Positions 1-10,941 of a DNA stretch of 64,000 nt are shown one piece after another (position 1 is the first letter of the stretch; each line of letters opens with the position of its first letter). A program made the position numbers and the translations under genes. A model generated the notes under the pieces. That model was not told where the DNA came from, ran no database searches, and worked only from the letters and a program-made list of their open reading frames with translations. Source of the DNA: Poecilobothrus nobilitatus (Eukaryota > Arthropoda > Insecta > Diptera > Dolichopodidae); assembly GCA_947095535.1 (NCBI GenBank), contig OX352774.1, positions 235,811,825-235,875,824 of the forward strand, given 5' to 3'.

Positions 1-632
1 TTTTTTCCATTTTGTTTTACTCGATAATTTGAAATTGTTGAGGATATAATGCGTAGTACAAAAAAATGTAAAGAAATAAACAACATAACGGTTGCTTGAA
101 GAATTTTTATTTATATGATATTGATATATATACATACTTATATAATATCATGTTTATTTACATATCGTATATGTCACTAGTGAATGAATGATAAGAGTAT
201 AGATGTATATTATATAGCGCCGTATTTACATACATATATGTATTTTATTGTACTTATAAGAAATTATTCTGTCAATGGAATATTTAAATATAATATAATA
301 TAATATTTAAAATTATATTTACTGTTTTGTAAATTTAATATACATTTACCGCTTAGTATTAAATGGTACTATAGAATATTTGAAAAAGTTTTGGATTGAT
401 AATCGTTATGTGGAAGGTTAGAATCTGCTTTTGAAGAATGTACATATAAATATATAGTTTGAATATATGTACAACCCATAGTTCTAGAAATTATAAAATT
501 CACCCAAATTATTTTAAAATACTAAAAAATTAAAAAAATAATATTGTAAGCAGAGTGACAGGCTGTGAACATACTAACGGTTCGTACGGGTATCTAAGAG
601 TTGACAAAGTCAACTGTATTCTTCCTCGTTTT
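1..632 (+). repeat. Family A repeat, right-hand part, cut by the window start
   Basis: This stretch is repeated almost base for base at 60019-60652. By eye about 14 substitutions and two small indels separate the copies (roughly 97-98% identity). The similarity stops near 632, so this is a repeat boundary and not a segmental duplication. The right terminus reads TCGTACGGGTAT (582-593) followed by a conserved end at CTTCCTCGTTTT. The left part lies outside the window. No coding frame is present, so it is a non-autonomous element. Confidence 0.85.
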
Positions 633-1729
633 CTTTTATTATTATCCTTCTAAATAATCCTTATATAACGTTATTAATCGTTATAATCAACATTAACAGT
701 ATTAGGATAATTTTCATCATCAGGGAGTAGAGTACATATAAACATACATGATAATTCTTTTGATGCCAGTTAATTGCAAATCAAAGATCTCTGTTTAATG
801 ATTGTACCTTAAGTGTTAATATAACATTTGATTAAGGATTAAAAAGTAACATAATCATCCACTAAAATAAAAATAAAGCAAAGACCAAATGGAAAAGAAC
901 AACAAAAAATTTATTGCTTTTAGCGAACATATTTTAGTTGTTTTTTTTTCATCAGAAGTAACAGCAGTAGAAACGATTCGAGTAGTTGTAAGTGGAAATA
1001 TTTTAATAATATTATGTTATATAACATTCAAGGATAATTGGAAAATTGTCGAAATTAAAATTTTGAAAATTTTCTTGATAAAATTAAAATGAAATATGAA
1101 AATCTATTCAAAGAAATTGCTAAAATTTAATATTAAAATTAAATTGGAGGAAATAAAATTGTTGAAAAAATTTTTGGAGAATTTGTTTCAAACCTACATC
1201 TTCGACTATATCCTTTGTTAATTAGATATTCCACTTAAAATTCTTAATAAATCGAATATAATAAATGACGGTATAATTTTCCCTTTATCCTGAAATTTAA
1301 TATTGTAATATTAGATTTGTTATTCTGTTTTATCCTTAATGCCATAAACAAAAATATGTATGTTCACTGATAGCAATAAATTTATTTCAACGTAAATCAA
1401 ATATTTTATTCACATTTAAGTTGCAATCATTAAAATAGTCTTTGATTTTCCAATTAACTCGAATAAAATGATTCTGATTTGTTTTTTTTATTGTAATAAT
1501 GAAAATGATTCTAATGTTGTTGATATTGATGAATAAAGATAATATTAAATTGATTGCATAATAATAATTAAATAAACTAATTATTACCGATATCACAAAA
1601 TTAATCTATAAAAATAAAAAGAAAATTTCATTACCAAAATCTGCAGAAAATACATCCAGAAGATACAAAAAAATCTTAAATTATCTTAAAATCTAAAATT
1701 TTTTTTTTCATAATAATCCTAAAAAAACT
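633..1729. other. AT-rich stretch with no recognised feature
   Basis: I see no gene, RNA or clear repeat here. The open frames (for example near 889-1092 and the minus frame near 1387-1596) have no family resemblance and the composition of their surroundings. Confidence 0.6.
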
Positions 1730-2487
1730 AGGTAGAATGTAAACCAACGGTTTTTAAAACCGCACATTTCCAAAAGACAATACACACTGTTTTGTGACTT
1801 GCACAAAAATTTGAAAATTTCATGTAATAAGAAAAAAACGTGAAAATAGGACTATTCTGAAATTTTGAAAGGCTGTCGGAACCCTATATAAGTAAGAAAA
1901 ACCGTTAACACACTTAAAAATATATTATTGAACCTTAAATTTTCATGTTTTGCCGAAGAAAAATTTTTACAGGTATTTAAAAATAGCAAATTTACTTGTA
2001 GTGCTACCAAAAAATTTTCTGAGAAAACTTATACTAATTCTAAAAGTTCTTTCTCGCCTCAAAATTTCAAGCCCCTATCTAAAAGCGTGTCGGAGTTATG
2101 AAGGTAGAAAAATCATGCAAAATTTGGTTTTCACATAACGGTAAATTTAAATACTAATTTTAAAAAATATATATAATTTTGATACTGATTTATAAAGGTA
2201 AAAAAAATTCCTGTCGAATGGCGTTTCCAGATTGAAAATATGTTAAGCGCAACATGAAATATACGCGATTAAAAATAGGGCTTTTTCAAAGTTTGAGGGG
2301 CTGTAGTTCCCTGATGGATGGGGCTACATGAAAAAGTTAGTTCACAAAATTATAATAAATAATTTTTTAATGAGACCTAAATTTTTTTTCTCTATCTTTA
2401 ACGGTGTAGAAGTTTTGTAAACAGACGGACGGACAAAATGAAACTAATAGGCACATTTTCTCAAAATTTTTTTGGAAATGTGCTAAA
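1730..2487 (+). repeat. Family B short inverted-repeat element, single-unit copy
   Basis: The copy starts at the family hallmark GGTAGAATGTAAACC and ends in GGAAATGTGCTAAAA. GCACATTTCCAAAA at 1762-1775 is a perfect inverted match of 2470-2483, so the element has short terminal inverted repeats. The interior carries the recurring segments CACATAACGGTAAATTTAAA and TTGTAAACAGACGGACGGAC. Unlike the copies at 54633 and 61725 it has only one internal unit. The frame at 1950-2138 is a by-product of the repeat. Non-coding and non-autonomous. Confidence 0.8.
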
Positions 2488-4384
2488 AATTTAGAATTTG
2501 AAAATATTGAAAAAAAAAGTACAGATTCGAAAATTCTATTTTAAAAATGTAGCATATAAACAAATTACGTAACGTAACATGTAACGAATTTCACACAATT
2601 CTGACGCACTTTTAATGACAGTTTATTAAAAAAAAAATCATTAAATGAATTTAATGGTTTTGTTTAATGGGCTTAAAACTTCATATTCTGGCTAGGCGGA
2701 CAGAGATATTGGTTAGTAAGGCACATACGTTTTTTTTCTCCTTTCCACTCCTATATGAAGCATAGAGCACACCATAGAGCGTTATTTATTGTACACGACT
2801 ATTAAAAGCAAATGAATGGTTTTATTTGAATAAGCACATATTGGCATTTATAAATTCATAAAAATACTGGAAAATCCTATATCCATTTAAAAAACATATA
2901 TTGAGGAAAAAGAGAAAATGTTAATGTTTAAGATTTTTAGCAAAGATATTAGCAAAGTAGGTATATAAACTCTTAAATAATTAGTATCTGTATTTTTGTT
3001 ATATTGTTAAAATTATTTTGTTTTCTAAAAACAAAATAGAAAAAGTTTTGAAATAAAATTTGTTTCAAAAAAAAAATTCGAGATTTTAGAATTCAAGACT
3101 TTTTTCATTCGACATTTTTTTTCTTTAAGAAATGTGATACTCCTATATGAAATATTAATAAAACAAAAATAAAACTGCAACTGATTTTTTGTAAACATTA
3201 CAATAAAAAGATTTAAAACAGGACTTAAAACAGAATTTAATTATATCTATTTTATAACGGTTTAAAGATTAACGCTAACCAAACCCTAGAAATCTTTTCA
3301 AAAATATTAGTATTAATTTTTACTAAATGGGAATTGAAGTGGAGGAGGAAAATAGGATAATAGGAAGATGTTGAAAGGCGGACTGACGCGCAACGACATT
3401 GAAAAGTTTCTTTTTAAATAATTGCAAATTGTAGAATGGAACAATACTGACAGCTGGGAACAAATATAAGATAAAAGTATGTTCCACATTTTAGCAGTTA
3501 TACAAATAAATATGTTCTCATATTCTAGTTTTAAATCAGATAGGATTTTGTTGTGAAAATGAGCACTTGCTTCTCTTATGTTATTTTGTTATTTGAGAGT
3601 AGGTATTATTGATTTTAATTAAATAGAACAAATGTCATTACATACATGATATTTATAAAAAAGAAATAATGCTCGAATAAATTTCAGAAATAAAAGAAAT
3701 TCAAATCTTTGGGTAAGGTGAGTTCAAATATATTCTAAAACTCACCTGAATTTATATTTAGTCTGCTTAAATTTAATGCCAATTATTTACATTTTGTGTT
3801 AACAAGACACTTCAAATTTATTCAATCTTCTTTTTATTTCTTGATTAGTGTTGTATTACTAATAAGAGACATTTAAGTATTTCCTTGAATGGTGGAATTG
3901 CAGTCGGTATATTTTCATATGATCAGTCCTTTTTTCTATAAAAAGGTGTTTTTATTGTTATATGACCTTATATGACTTAACTACTTATTGAAATGATTTA
4001 TTCTTTAAGAGTTTGATATTATATCTCCAATATTCAAAAAATTTATTAAAATTTCTGTGGTTATCTTATAACAATGATAAAATAATAACTTTGATTTATG
4101 TCTTTTTGTTTTTTTATTAATTTCACAATTCGATAATTCTATTTATTAAATCTATTTAATTATTTCTTTTATTTTATCCTAAAGGGGATACGTTTTAATA
4201 TTAAAGAAGTTGTTGTATTATTGATTGAAAACTATTCAAATGCTTGTTTGTGACATATAAATGTGTAGTATTAGAATTATGTATATATAATTATATATAT
4301 ATACACATATTTATATAGTATATGTATATTCAAAATACCACAATCAGTTTTAATTTTGTAAGAGTGTATGAAATAAGTTGCAAA
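2488..4384. other. AT-rich stretch, one weak dispersed-repeat match
   Basis: About 2735-2860 weakly resembles the repeat pair at 29150 and 30893, sharing the run of CACTCC, AGAGCRCA and TTATTTATT. At 3370-3423 a short GC-richer frame (17 codons) is too short to call. The remainder shows nothing beyond A/T runs and TA-rich tracts near 4280-4325. Confidence 0.4.
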
Positions 4385-4480
4385 CAAACAGGGAGTGTGG
4401 CTTAGAATCCCACACACATCATAAGAATAATTCCCAGGTGGACAGGTGGAATAAACAAAAAAAAAGAAAAAACTTTGTTT
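4385..4480 (+). mobile_element. tRNA-derived SINE, 5'-truncated fragment
   Basis: The segment GAGTGTGGCTTAGAATCCCACACACATCAT...AAGAATAATTCCC matches the B-box region and the start of the body of the fuller SINE at 57022-57063. The A-box half is missing and the B box is altered (GGCTTAGAATCC against GGTTCGAATCC). An A-rich stretch follows at about 4456. It is an old, inactive copy. The open frame covering this area is a chance frame. Confidence 0.6.
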
Positions 4481-4744
4481 GTTTTTTAATTTTTTTCCAT
4501 CTGACCAATGAATTATTCAACGGTTTATCCATAACTTTATTTATTTTTGCCTTACTTTTACTTCTTGCACTACTCTCTGTGTTCTTTTTACGACATTTTT
4601 CATTTTGGAAAAATGCAATAGTTTCACTAAAAATAAGAACTACAACTGAAAAATTAATTTTTCAGTGTATAAAACAACATTTATATATATAAAAATTCAT
4701 TTCCAGGTCTTCCAATAAATTTTTTTTTTTAGGCGTAAGAACAT

Positions 4745-5135
4745 AATGTTCAAGAGTGGAACAAATTTTCCATTATGTTTGTGACACCTTAAAGGAGTCG
4801 AACTGGATATTAACGCAAGTGAACCGAATTCGGAATCACGATAACTCAAAATATAAAGAAGTTAAAATTCCGAATTTCGGTCGGCAGGATCGAGTGAATG
4901 CTATACAACTTCTTTCTTTAAATGAAAATAGCTCAATGTCTATTGAAGTTAGGTATCTGAAATTAGATCTCAAGTAGCATGCCAACAACTTTTGTAAAAT
5001 TTGATCGTGCTAATGGTTTGGATAGCTTGCGTAATATATATATATATATATATATGAAATGTATAATTAACTTAAAATGTTCATACTATGGTATCGTGGC
5101 ATGGTCTATTCTACACTCTTCCTCGTTAGTTAAAC
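4745..5135 (+). repeat. Family A repeat, internally deleted copy
   Basis: The left part has the recurrent fly-type string GTTTGTGACACCTTAAAGGAG, also seen at 41178-41200 and, diverged, at 59130-59147. The right end reads CTCTTCCTCGTTAG, matching the CTTCCTCGTTTT terminus of the copies ending at 632 and 60652. A (TA)n run sits inside at about 5034-5056. The open frame 4756-4977 is not a gene. Confidence 0.55.
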
Positions 5136-6678
5136 AACTATGTATTTAAATGAATTAAAAGTATTAGGTATGTCTTTAAAGGCAAGTAAAAAAGAAAGAA
5201 TACTTTAATACTTTCATTGCAATTTATTTTCTAAAACGTTATAAAAAATTTATAAAATAAAATAAAATCAACTAGTATAAATATTAAAAAATTTACTAAA
5301 GATCGATCCAATTTACTACTTTAAAATTTTCAAAAAAAAAATGTGTCATTTTATCCTTTTTCTATGCTTCAATTAAAACAATTAAGCCTTCATCAAATTT
5401 GAAAAGAAAAACAAAACTTTAATTTAATTTTATTAATTTCGATGGTCAGCATATTTTCCTCTCAATTTTTCTAAAATCTAAAATAATAAAATTTCTAAAA
5501 ATACCATAAAAAACTAATGCTGGCCTATTCAAAACCACACAAAGTAAATAAATTAAGTAAAAAAAAAATACACAATTAAATTTCCTGCATACGTTCAATG
5601 AAAACCTTACAATACCAATTAAATATTTCTCATATAGGCCATATATTTTTGCCATAATATACTTAACATTTTATCACCCAAGTTATGGTGTTCCAATATG
5701 GTATAAATTCAATTTTTTGTTTATTTTTTATTGTTGCAATATTTTATTTCATTCGAAAATTAAATATCCTTTTTATATAAATTAGATACACAAAATGAGC
5801 GCCATAGCAACTTTAACGGTTTATTAAAAAAAAAAAAACAACAACAAACTATTTCCGCTACAATAACACACATAATTTTATTGAATATCATAAAATCAGG
5901 AAATACCAAAATAGTGTTTGGTTTGTGAAATAGTTTTTAAGTTGTGTGTGTGTGTATTTGTTTTCTTTTATTATGTACATATATTCTATTAATTTGTGGT
6001 TTGCTTCAAATATGGCACAAGTTAACACTTAATAAACCACAAAGGTAAATTTTATTAAAGTGAAAAAAAAAATATTATCACTTTATTATAATGAAATTAT
6101 AAGTTTTGAGACCAAAATAGTCTAAAAAACATTTTATGCAGAATCCTTTTAAAGTTTCAAATTCTATTATTATACAAAAAAAAAAAAAGAAAAGTAAAAC
6201 ACTTTTGGTAAAATTTATTTCAAGTTCTAGCCATTTTATTAAAATATTGATTGCATTATCACTTTTTTTGTTAGAAGTTAAATTTAGATTTTTTTTTTCT
6301 TTTTTGAAGGGTAGGTGGTAATTTCAAAATATACCAATTAGATCAATACGAAAATTCTCTTTGTTAGTGTTGGACTTGAACCAAACAAACGTCACCTTTC
6401 TTTTAAAACAAACATTATAGGTTAGAACCTGTTATACAATGTACTTTTTCGATTAGGAATTAGAGAAAATATAGGAATAAAGGGAATTGGAAAATAAGAG
6501 AAGTTACAGAATGTTGGGAGAAGAGTTTAGGGTAAAGTTGTAAAGTTTAGGATAAGTTGTTGAATTGATAAAATATTGACTATTGAATTGACAAAATAAA
6601 TGGAAGTTAAGGTGCTTTTAAAATTCAGAATTAATGTTATTCAAAATGAATATGACTCAGGCTGATTCAACTTGATTA
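5136..6678. other. AT-rich stretch with no recognised feature
   Basis: Only A/T homopolymers and a short (GT)n run near 5945-5957 are seen. The frames near 5446-5655 (minus) and 6136-6321 are low-complexity chance frames. Confidence 0.6.
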
Positions 6679-6722
6679 GTGGCTCTAAGAAATAATGAAA
6701 AAGTTGTGGGTCTAAGAAATAA
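6679..6722. repeat. Two-copy 27-bp tandem repeat
   Basis: GTGGCTCTAAGAAATAA begins at 6679 and GTGGGTCTAAGAAATAA at 6706, one mismatch in 17 bases, period 27. The flanks at 6652-6680 and 6744-6765 share a diverged CTGAGTCAAGTTRATTA-like string, so a small decayed element may underlie this. Confidence 0.6.
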
Positions 6723-7129
6723 CAAAGTCTTTAGTAGACCTAAACTGAGTCAAGTTAATTAATAGAACCAAGTTTGATTTAATATTATTAAATTTAAAAA
6801 ATGTATTTTAAAAATTATTAAATTAAAAAAAAAATGTTTATATATTACCCAAATTTTACAATAAACGAATTGACAGAAGAATGACAGTACTTGTGTTAAA
6901 ACAAAAACTAAGGAAATAAACAAAGAAAAGTCCTAAAAACGAAAAATAAACAAGGCAGAATAAAAAATAAAAAAATTTAAAAGTAGCATATTTTCCAAAA
7001 GCCTATGAAAAAAGTTTAGAATATTGTTAAAAATTGCAACATATTTTGTACATTTTCTTAAAATTTTATAATATATAAGAATAAATTGCTACAAATGAAG
7101 AGACACTATCTTTAATTTTTACGAAATCC

Positions 7130-7700
7130 CTATATATAATTAAGAAAACCCGTTAACACATGTATAATTTATTATAATTGTAGCTTTAAGTTTTCCATTA
7201 CACTTTGAAAAGTTTCTACAGGTGCCTGAGTTTCAGATGTGTCTATAGCAAAAAAATAGTAAATTTTTGATTTTCGACTCCTAATAGTTCTTAAACAGTA
7301 TAGAAGATACAAGAAAAATTTTTTTAGGTAACTTATCCTAAAGCAAAAAGATCTTCTTTCTCTCACAAAAATTTCAATATTCTAACTAAAAGCATTCCAG
7401 AATTATAAAGGAAGCAAAATCTTACAAATTTTTCTTTTCACATAACGGTAAATCTAAATACTAAATTGCAAGAAATTGTATAATTTTCATAATAATTATA
7501 ACGGGGACTATAGTTCTATAACGGATAGAGCTACATAAAAAAGTTGGTCTACAACATTTATTTTTTATAAAATCTACATATCATATCACCTATCACTGTT
7601 CTAGCTTTAAAGGTGTAAAAATTTGGAAATAGATAGTGACAATGAGTGAAACAAAAAAGCAAATTTTTCAAATGTTTCTCAAAAAAATATGCTAAAAATA
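7130..7700 (+). repeat. Family B element, degraded copy
   Basis: The order of segments follows family B: CCGTTAACACATGTA at 7149, TCTACAGGTGCCTGAGTT near 7214, CACATAACGGTAAAT at 7440, a weak counterpart of the CTGTAGCTCCGTAATGGG string near 7505-7530, and an end at AAAATATGCTAAAA near 7686. It is more diverged than the copies at 54633 and 61725. The minus-strand frames here (7172-7366 and 7558-7746) are shadows of the repeat. Confidence 0.65.
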
Positions 7701-10700
7701 TAAAAAAAAATGTGCCAAATTTTACAACTGAATGATGTTGTAACAATATATGAAACTTTATGATAAGTTTTAGGGAGGCTAAATTATTTTGTACAATATT
7801 TGCACGAACTTCATGCTATTTTATACTATTATAAAATATTTTTGTTTATGTTTTTGTTTTAAATATAAAATTAAATGGCAACTTAATAGTCAATTGTTCA
7901 TATAGTCAGTAATTGTGTTTTATTATTTAATTTATATCCAAATTATTTTTAATTTATATCCTTCATCTGATGTTATCACTTCATTTATTTTATCTATAGC
8001 AAAACAAATGCATTAGAGCGTATTATCCACTCATATATACATATAATATATACTTGTATACATACATAGTTAAAAAAAAATTTAAATTACAACTAAAATG
8101 TTGCACAATTCTATATAGTGACATAGTTCAATCTTTTGTAAAACAAAAAAAAAAAAATAAACCAGTCACTTGACCTCACAAACTTTAAACATTTAAAATG
8201 TCTTTTTTTCCTTTTTTCTTTTATCATGTTTAACTACAAAATTTCACAACTAAAACATTCTTTTTCATACTGAACTTTTTTTTTTTTAATTTTTTTTATT
8301 TTATTTGATGTTTTTTTATTTTGCATATATCATACAACTTTGTATGTTCAACCTTTATTGTGTTCTAAATATAAGGATATCGAAAATTATTCTATACTAT
8401 ATTTGTAATTTATTTACATACATACAAAATTTATTAAGGATTTTTGTTTTTTAGTATTTAGTTGCAACAACGAAATAACATAATAAAATAACATAATATT
8501 GTTGCAATAAATAACTAGAATCTTTATATCCTTGTTTTGTTGTTTTTTTCTGTTCATCCTTTCTTTTTTGTGTAATAATATTTGAAAAAAAAAATTTTTT
8601 TTTTTTTTTTTGTTTTTCATATTAAATTTTGATGTTATTAATTTTTTTTTTTTAAATATCAACTTTAATTTAGGTACTCTATAGCATGTACAGATAAATA
8701 TATACTACTGAAATGCACAAGGCCTATGCAACAAATTGTATTGCAATATTAAAAACAAAAAAAAAAAAAACAAAAACAAAACAATAAAAAAAGAAACAAT
8801 TTAAAAATAGTTTTTCATTATTTCTGCATTTTACATCGGCGCAGATTTATCTTATTTTTTCTCTTTCTATTTTTTTATTTTCTTTCTCTATTCTTGTTTT
8901 TTGTTTTTTTTGTTTTATTCAATTCCTACATATCATATTTTGTTTTGTTTGTTTCTTGTTGTTTGAAACCTAGATATTAAAAAGGATTACAAATTGTTCA
9001 ACAGGCTGATTATATACATGGATGCATTCATATATATATATATATATATATATTTTATATTATTATATAATACATATACAAATATATATATGCATATGAA
9101 AATACAAAATAATATGTAAGTTTATTACAGTATCTATTATCTGTCTAGATTTGTTTTCATACAATATGTACATCATATAAAACAATAGTATATGCCTCAG
9201 TACCAGATATTAGAAAAACAAAAAAAAAAAAAGAAAATGTAGGCTGACTTTGTATTCAAGCATTCTTACAGGTTGGTTCGAATTTTATTTAATTTTTGAC
9301 TTTGTTCTCGATTGTTTTTTGAAAGTTGTTTTCTGTTGTTTAACAGTTATTATTGTTGTGTAATACTTGTATTATGAAAAATGATATTAAATAAGAAAGA
9401 AAAGCTTTTTAAATTATCTGCATTGTTTGAAAAGATTTTCCACATCAAGCAAAAAAAAAAACCTTAAAGAGAATAAAAACAAAAATAAAATAAAAACGGT
9501 AACTTTTTAAACTGAAAAAAATGTCTCAATCAAACACAAACATAAACACAACATTCAATTATTAAGTTCTACATACAATTTTTTTAAGCTTTTTAATTTA
9601 TTATTCAATATAATAAGTTAAGTTAAGATAAGTTGGAAATCTAAAGTATCGAACATAATTTTTGTATTGTTGAACTTAAATACTGTTGTGTGACTTGTGA
9701 ATTTGTAATTTAATTTGTGATTTGTAAAATGTGATTGTGTTGTGGTTTTGTGAATTTTAAATTTGTGATTGTATTAAGAAGAGAGAAAATTGAAATAAAA
9801 TTTTCTCTTACCTCACTCATTCTATTCCAATATTTTTGAAAATATAAAGTTTGTATGATGTTATTTTTTTTTGTTTTTCAGTTTGTTTGATTTGAATTGA
9901 CACGAAACATGTTATCAGTTACTATTAACCAGTTTACCACCGCACTATAAGAGACGCGTGTGCCGATTCAATTTTTTTTATTTTGTGTTTAGTTCTTTAA
10001 TATGCATTTTGTTTGTATTTAAATTTGAAAAGTAGGTATGAGTATGTTGGTTATGTTATTGGATTGAACAGATTGTTGAATGTTATTATAATGAGTGTTT
10101 GATTAGATTGACAAGTATGATAAATTAATGATAATTCTGTAGAGAAAATTCATAGTTTATTTAATACTATAAACTATTTAAGAGCTTTTAATTATTTGAT
10201 TCAATTAAATAATTTTATTTGTATAAGTTTCAAGAGATATATTTAATCAGTGAATCTCATTTTTTGTTTTATATTGACGCAAAGTTTGATATTTGCCTCA
10301 TTAATTATTGTACGTTAAATTTTTGTGTGAAATTTTTGGTTTATTGAAAGAGGGGATTTTGCATAATATATATACATAAAAAATGTTTGTTAAATTAACC
10401 ATTTCTTTTCAAATATTTTAATAACTTCGGAAAGTATATATAGTTTAATGATTTAATAAGTTTTAATAATAAATGATTCATAAATTATATTAAAATGCGT
10501 AATCGGATCAATAAACAAAGTACGAGAGAAATTATGTTTGACATATGCAACTCAATTTTGAGTTTGTTTTAACATTTTTGTAAACATAAATAAGAAATTT
10601 GATCATAAATAGATTTGGATAAAAGTAACTTTATGTTTATATTTTATAAAACTATAATAAAATGTATAATTTTTAAGATCTTAGGCATTTGCTTCCGCGA

Positions 10701-10846
10701 ATATAATTTTTTAAAATCTATTTTGTTATACATTTAAAATTTAATTTTCAAATTTTGTTTTGATTTGTTTGTGGTTGTTTACTGTCAAATATGAAATATC
10801 AGATTTGAAACCTTTCAAAAAAGAGAAATTTATAAATTTCTCAAGA
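7701..10846. other. Low-complexity AT-rich stretch without a recognised gene
   Basis: Long runs of A and T dominate, with a (TA)n tract at about 9029-9052 and T-rich/TTGTTTT-rich blocks from 8270 to 8960. From 9690 to 9775 TTGTGATT-like words recur. A short GC-richer island lies at 9940-9985, and a strong minus-strand splice-donor-like string is at 9805-9812 (see findings). No exon can be supported. Confidence 0.5.
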
Positions 10847-10941
10847 TCTGTAGGCTTTTCCTTTTCAGATTTGGCTGTAAATGTCGTAAGGGGAAATTAT
10901 TTTTACGCTCTTACCCACCGCACCACCGAGGCCCTCAAAAA
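10847..10941 (-). mobile_element. tRNA-derived SINE, copy lacking the B box
   Basis: On the minus strand the segment opens with a head containing TGGTGCGGTGGGTAAGAGCG, matching the A-box head of the SINE at 56975-56995. It then runs directly into TTTCCCCTTACGACATTTACAGCC, which matches the body at 57061-57084. About 60 bases, including the B box, are missing relative to that copy, so this one should not be transcribed by Pol III. The open frame at 10760-10996 crosses it by chance. Confidence 0.65.

Noticed and set aside
889..1092. 67-codon open frame
   Set aside because: No family resemblance, composition equal to background, no promoter or splice signals. A chance frame in AT-rich DNA.
3370..3423. 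Short GC-richer frame reading KGGLTRNDIEKFL, faintly like a transposase N-terminus
   Set aside because: Only 17 codons before a stop and no further similarity in any frame nearby.
4378..4692. 104-codon open frame with hydrophobic middle
   Set aside because: Its first third is a SINE fragment and an A-run, and the rest is F/L-rich from T-rich sequence. Not supported as a membrane protein gene.
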